From Planctomycetaceae bacterium (GTDB taxonomy: Bacteria; Planctomycetota; Planctomycetia; Pirellulales; Pirellulaceae), in assembly GCA_002717145.1 (NCBI GenBank), contig PBCP01000071.1, positions 1 through 45,076 on the forward strand: DNA of 45,076 bases. Reading direction: 5' to 3'. The notes under the pieces are model-generated. The model saw only the letters and a list, made by a program, of their open reading frames with translations. It searched no databases and had not been told where the DNA came from. Below are positions 1 through 7,889 of the stretch, piece after piece; within the stretch, counting starts at the first letter, position 1; the number at the start of each line of letters is the position of its first letter. The position numbers and the translations under genes are program-made.

Positions 1-81
1 ATGATGATGGTGACTCCACGTATCATCATTCAGGAAGAAGAAGAGAAACGTCAGACTGGGATCAATGCTGACGATCTCTAA
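1..81 (+). CDS. C-terminus of a secretin-like protein (partial)
   Basis: An open frame runs from the window edge to TAA at 79-81. The 26 visible residues contain the stretch VTPRIIIQEEEE, which resembles the last beta-strand and acidic tail of planctomycete type II/III secretion secretins (GspD/PilQ family, outer-membrane channels). Only the tail is visible, so the family call rests on this one motif. The start lies outside the window; the methionines at 1-9 are probably internal. A strong terminator follows at 176-205. A GspF-like gene is found at 5814-6881 on the other strand, but it is not adjacent, so no link between them can be claimed. Confidence 0.55.
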   Translation: MMMVTPRIIIQEEEEKRQTGINADDL

Positions 82-175
82 AGAACTTCGCCTGCTATCG
101 GTCAGTATGATGCATTGCTGATGACCGGTTGTAGGAAAAAACCCGAGGCTTTTGTCCTCACGTTTCCTTCGAAGA

Positions 176-205
176 AACTCTGGCCTTTTAGGCCAGAGTT
201 TTTTT
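176..205 (+). terminator. Rho-independent terminator after the secretin-like gene
   Basis: A perfect 10-bp stem (176-185 pairing with 191-200) encloses the 5-nt loop TTTTA and runs into seven T residues at 199-205. It lies 95 nt after the stop of the partial gene and just before the 3' end of the converging aminotransferase gene. The T tract is only on the + strand side, so it mainly ends rightward transcription. Confidence 0.9.
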
Positions 206-215
206 GGGTTCATTA

Positions 216-1103
216 TTAACCTAGCGTGTCCGCTTGGCCGACCAGGTCTGTTCCAACTAGTTTACTCCAGGCTCGTTGCAAAGAGGCTGTCACGGAGTTG
301 TGAGAAGGTGGCCCGATCGGGTTACCATTACATTGGGTAACCGGCCAGATACATGGTGATGTACTGCAGAGTAAGATTTCCTCAGCCTTGCTAAGACGCT
401 CGAGAGAGATGTCTTCCTGTAAAAACGGAATCTGTAATTCGTTTGCAAGTTGCTCGACGATGGACAGGCTGATTCCCGGTAGAATCTGTTCTGGCCGTGG
501 GCTGATGAGGCCGCGTTCTTGTTCATAAATTAGGATATTGGCGGTGGAAGCTTCGGCTACATAGCCGTGCTGGTCCAATAGAAGTGCGCGGGCGCCACGT
601 TGTTTTAGCTCAGCCTGTCGGTCGGCAAGATAGTAGTGCATCCGGATCCGGCACTTCAGTTCAGAGGGCCAGCAATTGGCTGGCACCTGTCGATAGTCGG
701 TTACCTGAAGTGCTGCACCATCATGATACCATTGCTTCATTTGAGTAAAAGGAAGCTCGTCGGTATACATCATGATGGTGGTTCGTAGCGTACCAGCAAT
801 TCCTGGCGTAATGAGGATTGTCAGGCCAAGGTCGCTGCCAGGCTCGAGCAGGGCGTGGTTGGTCGAAACGAGTGAAGTCGCGGCCTCACTGATTTCGCTT
901 AATGACTGTGAAGGCGAATAGCCTGTGATGTCCAAACTTTGCTGTAGTCGCTGCAAATGGGCGTCGAGTTCGAACAGCGTTCCGCCGAAAGTTCGCAGTC
1001 TTTCGCTGACGGTGGTGCCCAACATAAAGCCCAGGTCTTTGACGTCAACGGTCAGGTCACTGCGAGGGATGATTTCGGAATTTAAGTAAGCAACTGGATT
1101 CAT
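216..1103 (-). CDS. Class IV PLP-dependent aminotransferase (IlvE / D-amino-acid transaminase / PabC family)
   Basis: The 295-residue protein has the class IV aminotransferase fold pattern. An early SERLRTFGG segment comes first; then ELKCRIRMHYYLA, with K150 in the place of the PLP-binding lysine; then ARALLLDQHGYVAEAST, matching the block that binds the cofactor phosphate; then the ILPGISLSIVEQLA block. Length is normal for the family. The family includes branched-chain aminotransferase, D-amino-acid transaminase and aminodeoxychorismate lyase (PabC), and the sequence alone does not separate these. No clear Shine-Dalgarno site precedes the ATG at 1103. The gene converges on the secretin-like gene and the terminator between them. 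Confidence 0.85.
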   Translation of the reverse strand: MNPVAYLNSEIIPRSDLTVDVKDLGFMLGTTVSERLRTFGGTLFELDAHLQRLQQSLDITGYSPSQSLSEISEAATSLVSTNHALLEPGSDLGLTILITPGIAGTLRTTIMMYTDELPFTQMKQWYHDGAALQVTDYRQVPANCWPSELKCRIRMHYYLADRQAELKQRGARALLLDQHGYVAEASTANILIYEQERGLISPRPEQILPGISLSIVEQLANELQIPFLQEDISLERLSKAEEILLCSTSPCIWPVTQCNGNPIGPPSHNSVTASLQRAWSKLVGTDLVGQADTLG

Positions 1104-1329
1104 GATAACGCTTGAGGTATTAGTTTAAGTCGGGCTATTCGCCGTGTCAGGTTGACCGTTTCTTAGGGGTTCCTTCAAGCTTTTATTAGTGTCCGGTTAT
1201 AACGATTAGGCAACCGGCAAAAAACAATAAAAAACTCATAAAGATCCGTCCTGGGTAATGCTGGCGAGGTACGATTTCGTGGCTAAATTTTCAAATTATA
1301 TAAATACGCGAATCTACGGAGATTTCAAG

Positions 1330-1518
1330 ATGAAACGGCTATTTACACTAGGCCTGATTGCGGTTCTGACTCTCAGTACCATTGGCTGCTGCCGTCCTCT
1401 GTTGCAACGCCCTTTATTGCGTGGCGGTTTATTCCGCTGTAATGATTGTGACACCTATGAGGGTGAAGTAATCGTAAGCGATGAAGCTGTGCCTGTACCA
1501 GCTGACGCGGCTCAGTAA
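1330..1518 (+). CDS. Small predicted lipoprotein, unknown function
   Basis: A 62-residue protein. The open frame extends upstream to 1258, but the ATG at 1330 is preferred: it follows GGAG at 1318-1321 and starts a typical signal peptide (MKRLFTLG, then a hydrophobic stretch). The signal ends at a lipobox-like TIGC, suggesting lipid attachment to the cysteine, which is followed by a second cysteine. The remainder holds one more close cysteine pair (CNDC) and an acidic tail ending in a short Pro/Ala stretch. I do not recognise the family; such short cysteine-containing lipoproteins are common in planctomycete genomes. It stands alone between two minus-strand genes. Confidence 0.6.
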   Translation: MKRLFTLGLIAVLTLSTIGCCRPLLQRPLLRGGLFRCNDCDTYEGEVIVSDEAVPVPADAAQ

Positions 1519-1684
1519 CAATATATACGCTGCGAAACAGCTTCGCCGAACTATTCAATTGCACTGCGCGGAGTCTCTCCCGCTTGTATATTGATACTCG
1601 CGGCGGCCTACCGTACAGCGATAAACAGCACGGGAAAAAGACGATGCTTTTAAGCACGATAGCGGGATTCTGCTTGAAGCTCAG

Positions 1685-2173
1685 TTATTCGTCTTGGTTC
1701 CGTGCTGTTTGTTCAGACGCCTGTTGAGGGGCTTGGCAAGTATTGCCAGACCACAATGCGGCAGCGAGGCATACCCAGCCAATAATGAAACAGATCCCTC
1801 CGAGAGGGACAACAGCAGCAACCAACAGGACTATTTTGGTCCCACTGGTTATTAACATGATGTTGTAGAGTAGAAGGCCCAGGCTGAAGCCAGTGATCCC
1901 CGCCGTAAAGAATATGCCGGCATAGGTCAGTAGTTTGGAACAGACATGGATGGCCACCAGCCCCACTAATACGATCGCGATCGAGTGATACATCATGTAT
2001 TGCGTGGCTGTTGACCAGTTTTCCAGAATACGAGTCATGACTTCACCGGTCATGGCTCCTGACTCTGTTTTTGTTTGCAACGCAGATTGAACGGCGTGCG
2101 CTCCTAACGCTCCCAAGCTTACACCTAACGCACCGCTTATCGATCCGATGCGAATCCACTTACTTCCATACAT
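1685..2173 (-). CDS. DUF423 family membrane protein
   Basis: A 162-residue protein with the DUF423 signature near its N-terminus, ISGALGVSLGALGAHAVQ. Four hydrophobic helices follow, and the C-terminus is short and polar. The frame is open up to 2278, but the ATG at 2173 is preferred: it has GGGAGG on the minus strand about 8 nt upstream, and DUF423 proteins normally begin just before this first helix. The extra 35 residues upstream are polar and unlike the family. The family is widespread in bacteria and its function is unknown. It lies 38 nt downstream of the HEAT-type gene on the same strand and may be co-transcribed with it. Confidence 0.85.
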   Translation of the reverse strand: MYGSKWIRIGSISGALGVSLGALGAHAVQSALQTKTESGAMTGEVMTRILENWSTATQYMMYHSIAIVLVGLVAIHVCSKLLTYAGIFFTAGITGFSLGLLLYNIMLITSGTKIVLLVAAVVPLGGICFIIGWVCLAAALWSGNTCQAPQQASEQTARNQDE

Positions 2174-2211
2174 ATGTAACGCCTCCCGAATGAACGGGGA
2201 AAGAGAAGACC

Positions 2212-3459
2212 TTACAGACCACGTCGTCTTAAGTTTACCTGTTGAGGTGTATTGACTCGAATATACCAGTTCATCCACTGGGCTTCGTTAAGACCAAAAT
2301 TGATGCCTTCAGGGACGATAGCTAACAACGCTGATAATGCTGCCCGGTTTTGAATGTCTCGTTCAATCACCTTTGGCTTGCCGCCAAACTGTAATCCGCC
2401 AAGCCCGGGTTGGTTGCCTGAAAAGCCGGCGTTGACGTTGTTTCCACCGCCAACCTGAAATTTATGAGTAGTAACTAATGCTTCGATTAAAGGCAACGTT
2501 GCGTCTTCCATGCCTAGGGAGCCTAACGCATTAGCCGCACTGTTGATAGTTTTATTGTCATTTGATTTAAGCATGCCGATAAAGAAATTCATCGCAGTTC
2601 TACTTTGCCAAACACGGAGTTGATCAAGGCAGCGTTGAATCATGACATCATCTGATTCTTCTGTAATGCATTTGAGCATGGCCTGAACCGGAACTCCTCC
2701 ACCGATTTCCGTCAGGATTTCAAGGTACATTAGTTTCAGTTCACGTGGCAGTTGCCGCTCATTCAACCGTTCTGCGAGAGCGGCCGTAGCTCGATAGTCT
2801 TTAATTTCTCGCATGCTTTTTATGGCGTCAGGCGCCGTAGGGCGATTCTTTAAGATAGCCCCTTCCCAACGCATGATTTTAGTCCGCCATTGTATCTCTT
2901 CGTCTTCGATTTGTTCTGTCGCTTCGAGAACTGTAACTTCCTGAACCGTTCGCCAACGGCCATTGTGGCGAACGTACCCTTGCTTTCTCATCAGTACATC
3001 TTCCTGCCTCCACTGATTGCCGACTTTGACATAACCGAGTTGTTGACGAACGGACGCATTGTCGGGGTCGAGTCTTAACACCTGCTGGAGGTGAAACTCA
3101 TGCTGTTCCAACAGATTGACGGTTTTGCATTTTTGGGCCATATCGAGATGAGCCTCGACCGTATCAGGTAAGCTGGCAATGGAAGCTTCATATTGTTGAA
3201 GTACAAGAGGTTTAGTGACTACTTTCGTTACCTGTTTGGCAGCCAGAGTAACTTTTCCAAACGCGGTTTCGATTTGGTAGTTGACTCTTGGTTCCTGGTC
3301 AGGGTTGAGCAATTTACCATTTAGCGTACTGCCAGAGGTAAGTTGAAATGTGTCTGAATACGACTCCAAACATACCAGGCTGCACAAAGCGACGCACAGA
3401 AGACTGCGGGCAGTAGTTGTTAGCTTAATCGTCATTCGTGCGAATTTTGTTTTTGTCAA
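2212..3459 (-). CDS. Exported HEAT-repeat-like protein, unknown function
   Basis: A 415-residue protein with an N-terminal signal peptide (hydrophobic core around residues 19-30, LLCVALCSLVCL). After it comes a small beta domain with the segment SGSTLNGKLL, of a type seen in planctomycete exported proteins. Next is a TPR-like segment (about residues 95-145), two copies of a G(Y/N)..(N)G(R/Q)WR element near residues 145-170, and helical HEAT-like repeats from about 210 to 330. A short Gly/Asn-rich loop follows at about 335-360. The start is TTG at 3459, supported by AAGGA six nt upstream; the internal ATG eight codons later has no such site. I cannot assign a function. HEAT repeats usually bind proteins. 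Confidence 0.65.
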   Translation of the reverse strand: MTKTKFARMTIKLTTTARSLLCVALCSLVCLESYSDTFQLTSGSTLNGKLLNPDQEPRVNYQIETAFGKVTLAAKQVTKVVTKPLVLQQYEASIASLPDTVEAHLDMAQKCKTVNLLEQHEFHLQQVLRLDPDNASVRQQLGYVKVGNQWRQEDVLMRKQGYVRHNGRWRTVQEVTVLEATEQIEDEEIQWRTKIMRWEGAILKNRPTAPDAIKSMREIKDYRATAALAERLNERQLPRELKLMYLEILTEIGGGVPVQAMLKCITEESDDVMIQRCLDQLRVWQSRTAMNFFIGMLKSNDNKTINSAANALGSLGMEDATLPLIEALVTTHKFQVGGGNNVNAGFSGNQPGLGGLQFGGKPKVIERDIQNRAALSALLAIVPEGINFGLNEAQWMNWYIRVNTPQQVNLRRRGL

Positions 3460-3719
3460 AACCAGTCCTTAATGCTTCATTATTCAAAGTATACGTATTG
3501 AGGGATGAATAGATCAACGAAATACTCGGGAGCCGACAGGAACTAAATAAAATTTGCTCATCCGTGAATTGGCATTGAGTTTGGGGCTATTAACTATATA
3601 TCGGCCTTAAATTCGTCAAATGATGTGGACAATTCTCCTTAAGACAAGGGAATTCAAAGAATCATCACTTTAGACATTTTATTCGACTGACCGAAGAATC
3701 TAGTAGGGAGAAGTATAAA

Positions 3720-4700
3720 ATGCAGGTTCAATCTAAAGACAACCGGATTACATATCGACGGCGATTCATTAAATCAGCCGCTGCGTTGGGGGCTTTAGGG
3801 AGTCTCAGAGCCTATGGCCAGCAACCACAATCAGAGTTCGCTCCGATCTATGGTGACGGTGTAAAACGTCTTTGGAAAGTGGGATTAACGCTCGCTGCTC
3901 CAACGGGATTCTGCGCGAACGTCTTTTTTACCGCTAACGTACCTGCAAACTGGATGTCTGAGCAGGTGGTAAAAGTTGCCAATGAGCAATTCACCCGCCA
4001 CGTTGGTCAGTACAAGTATCGAGATGGACTCAACGGATTAAAGCAGATGCTGGTTTTCATACCTCAGGTGCCTGCTCGCCATACAGCGATGGCTCATGTC
4101 ACTTTTGAGGTTGAACGCAAGACTGTGACAGCCCCCGAGAACAAATCGGCTTTACAGGTGACTGCCAATTTGCCACGTGATGTACGATTCTTTTTGGGGA
4201 TGAGCCCGTTAATTGAGAATCGTAATGCCTTGTTGTTAAAGAAGGCAAACGAAATCAGTGCGGATGCTGAAAATGACTGGCAAAGGGTAGAAATGATTTA
4301 CGACTGGATTCGTAATAACATCATGTATCAGAACGGTCCGCGAAAGGGAGCCTTGTCAACGCTGCGAGCGGGATTTGGTGAAAAGGAAGATCTCACGAGT
4401 CTATTTGTGGCATTCTGCCGTAACCTAAAGATACCTGCACGAACGGTTTGGGTGCCTGAGCATAACTATGCAGAATTTTATTTACAGGGGCCGGATTCCA
4501 AGGGATATTGGTTTCCATGTGAGCTGTCCGGACGTCGTGCATTTGGTGAAATGAGTGATAATCGCCCTATGCTTTTGCGTGGCGATAACTTTAAAGTGCC
4601 TGAGAAATCTGAACCACAACGTTATGTGGCCGAGCACTTGAAAGTAAAGGGGGGCAGTAAACCGCAAGTACGGTTTATTCGTGAGTACGTTCAAGGATAA
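3720..4700 (+). CDS. Transglutaminase-like exported protein lacking the catalytic cysteine
   Basis: A 326-residue protein. The N-terminus has a twin-arginine-like segment (YRRRFIKSAAALGALG), so export by the Tat route is likely. The middle is a beta-rich domain, and residues about 180-290 form a transglutaminase-like core closely similar to the next gene (for example LTSLFVAFCRN against LTSLFIAICRN). In the partner the nucleophile sits in GDCEEL; here the same place reads GEKEDL, with K222 replacing the cysteine. The histidine is kept (H248), with the same 26-residue spacing. It is therefore probably not a protease or transglutaminase but a binding or regulatory relative. GGAG lies 9 nt before the ATG. 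A 97-nt gap separates it from its paralogue, and co-transcription is likely. Confidence 0.8.
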   Translation: MQVQSKDNRITYRRRFIKSAAALGALGSLRAYGQQPQSEFAPIYGDGVKRLWKVGLTLAAPTGFCANVFFTANVPANWMSEQVVKVANEQFTRHVGQYKYRDGLNGLKQMLVFIPQVPARHTAMAHVTFEVERKTVTAPENKSALQVTANLPRDVRFFLGMSPLIENRNALLLKKANEISADAENDWQRVEMIYDWIRNNIMYQNGPRKGALSTLRAGFGEKEDLTSLFVAFCRNLKIPARTVWVPEHNYAEFYLQGPDSKGYWFPCELSGRRAFGEMSDNRPMLLRGDNFKVPEKSEPQRYVAEHLKVKGGSKPQVRFIREYVQG

Positions 4701-4797
4701 CGTGACGCTCACCTGCTCCAGAAATTTCAGGGTCTAATTTCGATCGTTTTAGGTCCTGCCAGGAAATCACCGGGGTTGTTTTTGGGGGAAGCATTAG

Positions 4798-5778
4798 ATG
4801 AAATCTTATGGCCTGAATCGGCTGTCCATAGTGTCGCTTATGGCTGTGCTCTTTTGTAGCACATTGATGGGCCAGACTGCGTCGAATCCGTATGCCATTC
4901 GTCTTCAGCAACCTCAGATTCAGCAATGGGAAATAGGTTTCGAAGTGAAGAGTCCCGGCCTTATGACCGGGGTTAGTGGTTCCATGACAATCCCGATGGC
5001 ATGGCCCGAGCAAAAAGTGAAAATTATTAAAGAGGATCTGTCGCCAGGAGTTCGCATTCGCCCACGGATTGTCATGGGTGACGTGAAACAATTGTTAGTG
5101 TCAATTCCCCGGATTGATGCGGGAGCGACTGTGAAAGCTATTGTTACAGTTGAAGTTGAGCGGTCGTTGATTGAGAAGCCTGAGCAAACAGATAAACTAT
5201 ACATCCCCAAATTCATCACTCCCGACCTGCGAAAGTATATGGGAACGAGCCCTTTTATTGAAACCACCAATCCCAGAATCAAAGAAATTTCTCAAGGGCT
5301 TGGAGATGACGGTAGAAATGCCTGGCAAAAAGTTGAGATCATATTCGACTGGGTTCGTGACCGAGTGAAATATAAGTTTGATGAAGAATTGAAAGGGGCC
5401 TTAACGGCATTAGAGACAGGGGAAGGGGACTGCGAGGAGTTGACCAGTCTGTTTATCGCCATTTGCCGAAATAATGGCATTCCTGCAAGAAGTGTCTGGA
5501 TCCCGGGACACTGCTATCCCGAATTTTATCTGGAAGATGCCAATGGAAAAGGCCATTGGTTCCCCTGTCAGATTGCCGGGTCGAGATCGTTTGGTTCGAT
5601 GCCTGAGTACCGCCCTGTGCTTCAAAAAGGTGATAATTTTCGAGTGCCGGGCAATACTCGGTCACAACGCTATGTTGCGGAAACATTCAAAGCATTGCGA
5701 TCGACCCAACCACCGATGGTCCAGTTCATTCGTCGGCAGGCAGGGGCGGACGATCCTTTTGCTCCGGTTTTAAAATGA
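4798..5778 (+). CDS. Exported transglutaminase-like cysteine enzyme
   Basis: A 326-residue protein, the same length as its upstream paralogue. It has an ordinary signal peptide (hydrophobic residues 9-25, ending near MGQ) instead of a Tat-type one. The transglutaminase core (about residues 170-280) has the nucleophile in EGDCEEL (C212) and the histidine in GHCYPEFYL (H238). The usual aspartate after the histidine is not obvious; the corresponding stretch reads HWFPCQ. Members of this superfamily act as cysteine proteases or protein cross-linkers, often outside the cytoplasm, and the substrate here is unknown. GGGGGAAG precedes the ATG at good spacing. It converges on the GspF-like gene. Confidence 0.85.
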   Translation: MKSYGLNRLSIVSLMAVLFCSTLMGQTASNPYAIRLQQPQIQQWEIGFEVKSPGLMTGVSGSMTIPMAWPEQKVKIIKEDLSPGVRIRPRIVMGDVKQLLVSIPRIDAGATVKAIVTVEVERSLIEKPEQTDKLYIPKFITPDLRKYMGTSPFIETTNPRIKEISQGLGDDGRNAWQKVEIIFDWVRDRVKYKFDEELKGALTALETGEGDCEELTSLFIAICRNNGIPARSVWIPGHCYPEFYLEDANGKGHWFPCQIAGSRSFGSMPEYRPVLQKGDNFRVPGNTRSQRYVAETFKALRSTQPPMVQFIRRQAGADDPFAPVLK

Positions 5779-5813
5779 TATTCACTCAGGCAGGGTGTAG
5801 GTAACGTTTCGAT

Positions 5814-6881
5814 TCAACCAAGGATGGTATTTAGCGGATTCAAAATGAATGCTTTGTAGAATACAAAGATCATGATAATGATGAATATCGCCACGCCACC
5901 ATAAATCAGTCCTGTGCAGACTTTGGATAGCCATTGGAGTTGGCTTTCCGCTTTTGTTCGAAACGTTTCCGCCTCACGCCACAGAGATTCAGAAATCGTT
6001 CCCGCTTGCTCTGCGGTCATCAGTGCGGAAAGAAATGATGCCGGGTAGGTCTTAGTTTTGGCAAAAGCAGAATAAAAGTCATCGTTATTACGGATCACAC
6101 GCAGTACGGGCTCCAGCGTCTTTATATATACCGGATTGCCACTCGATTTGATTGCCATCGTGACGCTTCGTTCAGCATCCACTCCGGCATTATGTACGAG
6201 TGAAAACGTCCAGCAAAAGCGAGACATTGCCAGATTCAGAAACGGGTGTTTTACCCCGGGAAGTAGTGAAAGTATTCCGACAAAGGCTTCAATATTTAGC
6301 CATTGCATGTACATGCCGTAGCCGATTCCAACGGCAAACCCATAAAACACGAGCATCAATCCGCAGTACTTACTGAACAGTGTGTCTTCGGACAGCCAAT
6401 TCGGAAGAAGATCCCCGGCTTCCCCATTACCCAGTAACATACCCATGATAAAGAGGACGAGCCCGACCACACCGGTGGCAATCACAAACTGTAATACTGG
6501 CCAGGTAACGCTTTTGACAAACCCTCGGATCAATGCGACTCGGTTGTCATAATAGTCCGCAAGTCCGATAAAGGCGGATTCGGTTTTGCCGGATAACTCG
6601 CCTACCTGCACCATCATGCTCATCAGTGGAGGAAAAGTCCCCGGACATTTGTGAATGCTTTCATGTAATGCGTTGCCTGCGTTGAGTTCTCTGCTAATCA
6701 ATGACAGACTGGCGGTATGTCCTTTACCCAATAAATGCTGACAGGTATCAAACGCTTTTCGGGAGTCGAGCCCGGCATTCAGGCTGATGCCCATCTGGCG
6801 GCAGAAGCTGGCGAGTCGTTTTGAAGAGACAGTGGGCATTCGAACGGCAACATCGGAAAAACAGTTTAGCAGGAGTTTCAT
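5814..6881 (-). CDS. Type II secretion / type IV pilus inner-membrane platform protein (GspF/PilC family)
   Basis: A 355-residue protein with two GspF domains. The first is at about residues 20-125 (LASFCRQMGISLNAGL) and the second at about 230-325 (FCWTFSLVHNAGVD, then LMTAEQAGTISESLWREAE). Three membrane helices are visible, near residues 124-150, 172-195 and 325-348. This is the usual GspF plan, slightly shorter than the common 400 residues. GspF forms the inner-membrane platform with which the assembly ATPase works. No gspE, gspG or other secretion genes are next to it, so it is an isolated copy here; a partial secretin gene lies at the window's left edge. No clear Shine-Dalgarno site precedes the ATG at 6881. 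Confidence 0.85.
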   Translation of the reverse strand: MKLLLNCFSDVAVRMPTVSSKRLASFCRQMGISLNAGLDSRKAFDTCQHLLGKGHTASLSLISRELNAGNALHESIHKCPGTFPPLMSMMVQVGELSGKTESAFIGLADYYDNRVALIRGFVKSVTWPVLQFVIATGVVGLVLFIMGMLLGNGEAGDLLPNWLSEDTLFSKYCGLMLVFYGFAVGIGYGMYMQWLNIEAFVGILSLLPGVKHPFLNLAMSRFCWTFSLVHNAGVDAERSVTMAIKSSGNPVYIKTLEPVLRVIRNNDDFYSAFAKTKTYPASFLSALMTAEQAGTISESLWREAETFRTKAESQLQWLSKVCTGLIYGGVAIFIIIMIFVFYKAFILNPLNTILG

Positions 6882-7031
6882 TATAGTGTCGTCATGATCG
6901 TAAATGCTCTGTCGTGGAAAAAAATGGTTGCCGTGTCAGCTAATTGTGGAAATTCGATGAAAACCCCAGTAGGGCAGTGGTGGAACATCTGTGTTAAATC
7001 TGTTAGTTTTTATGTCTGACAGGAGTCTCGT

Positions 7032-7889
7032 TTGGTAAAGGATTACTCAGTGAAATCCCTCGGAACCGTAGCAATTATGGGGGTCGGACTGATTGGTGGT
7101 TCAATCGGTCTGGCAATCCGTGAACGCGGTTTATCTGACAGAGTTATCGGGATTGGTCGGAATCAGGCCAAGCTCCGCAAAGCCAGACAAAAAGGTGCGG
7201 TTACCGAGACAACAACCCGCATTGATCGAGGAGTTTCCGAGGCCGACATCGTTTTCGTTTGCACTCCGGTGCAGCATGTCATTGAGCACGTAAAGCAGAT
7301 TTCAGAATATGTCGGACCGGATACTTTGATTACCGATGTAGGTAGTACGAAACAGACGATCGTTGAAGGATTGAGCGGGCTTGGAAATGGGCACTTTATC
7401 GGTTCTCACCCGATGGCCGGTAGTGATCAGGGAGGAGTGACGAATGCAGAGGCAGAGCTTTTTGTGAAGCGAACTGTGATCATCACACCTCAAAAAGGTA
7501 CAGGCAAGAGTATTCAGTCACGGATCACAAGGATTTGGAAATCCATCGGAGCACAAGTCATTGCTTTGGATTGTGTTAAACATGATCGGGCCGTGGCGGT
7601 TATTAGCCACTTGCCTCATGCAATTGCCACAGTCCTTTCCACGCAGGCTAATGCACATCAAATGCAGTTAGCCGCAGGTGGATGGATCGACACGACACGA
7701 ATTGCAGGAGCTGATCCCGATTTGTGGCTGGCCATTCTGCGAGACAACAATAAACAGGTTATACGTGCGGTGGATCGTTTTATGAGTGACTTGCACAAGT
7801 TTCGAGACGCACTTGAGAGTGACAACTCAAGGGTATTATTACGATATTTGAATCAAGGAAAGCAAAATCGTGAGTCTTTGGGAAATTGA
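7032..7889 (+). CDS. tyrA: Prephenate/arogenate dehydrogenase
   Basis: A 285-residue protein for tyrosine synthesis: NAD(P)-dependent oxidative decarboxylation of prephenate or arogenate in the cytoplasm. The nucleotide-binding motif GVGLIGGS is at about residues 17-24, and VFVCTP and TDVGSTK follow. GSHPMAGSD (about 124-132) and ISHLPHA (about 191-197) carry the conserved histidines of the family. There is no chorismate mutase or ACT domain, so this is the monofunctional form. The start is TTG at 7032, with AGGAG at 7021-7025 six nt upstream. The last 20 nt overlap the start of purL, so the two genes are probably co-transcribed and translationally coupled. Prephenate against arogenate specificity cannot be read from sequence. 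Confidence 0.9.
   Translation: MVKDYSVKSLGTVAIMGVGLIGGSIGLAIRERGLSDRVIGIGRNQAKLRKARQKGAVTETTTRIDRGVSEADIVFVCTPVQHVIEHVKQISEYVGPDTLITDVGSTKQTIVEGLSGLGNGHFIGSHPMAGSDQGGVTNAEAELFVKRTVIITPQKGTGKSIQSRITRIWKSIGAQVIALDCVKHDRAVAVISHLPHAIATVLSTQANAHQMQLAAGGWIDTTRIAGADPDLWLAILRDNNKQVIRAVDRFMSDLHKFRDALESDNSRVLLRYLNQGKQNRESLGN

Noticed and set aside
1193..1217. Inverted repeat CCGGTT / AACCGG before the small lipoprotein gene
   Set aside because: A 6-bp stem with a 13-nt loop followed by A residues, not T; not a terminator on the + strand and too short to call an operator.
3481..3719. Promoter-like AT-rich stretch (TTGGCA ... TATATA) before the first transglutaminase-like gene
   Set aside because: The spacing between the -35-like and -10-like parts is about 20 nt or the -10 is poor; not convincing.
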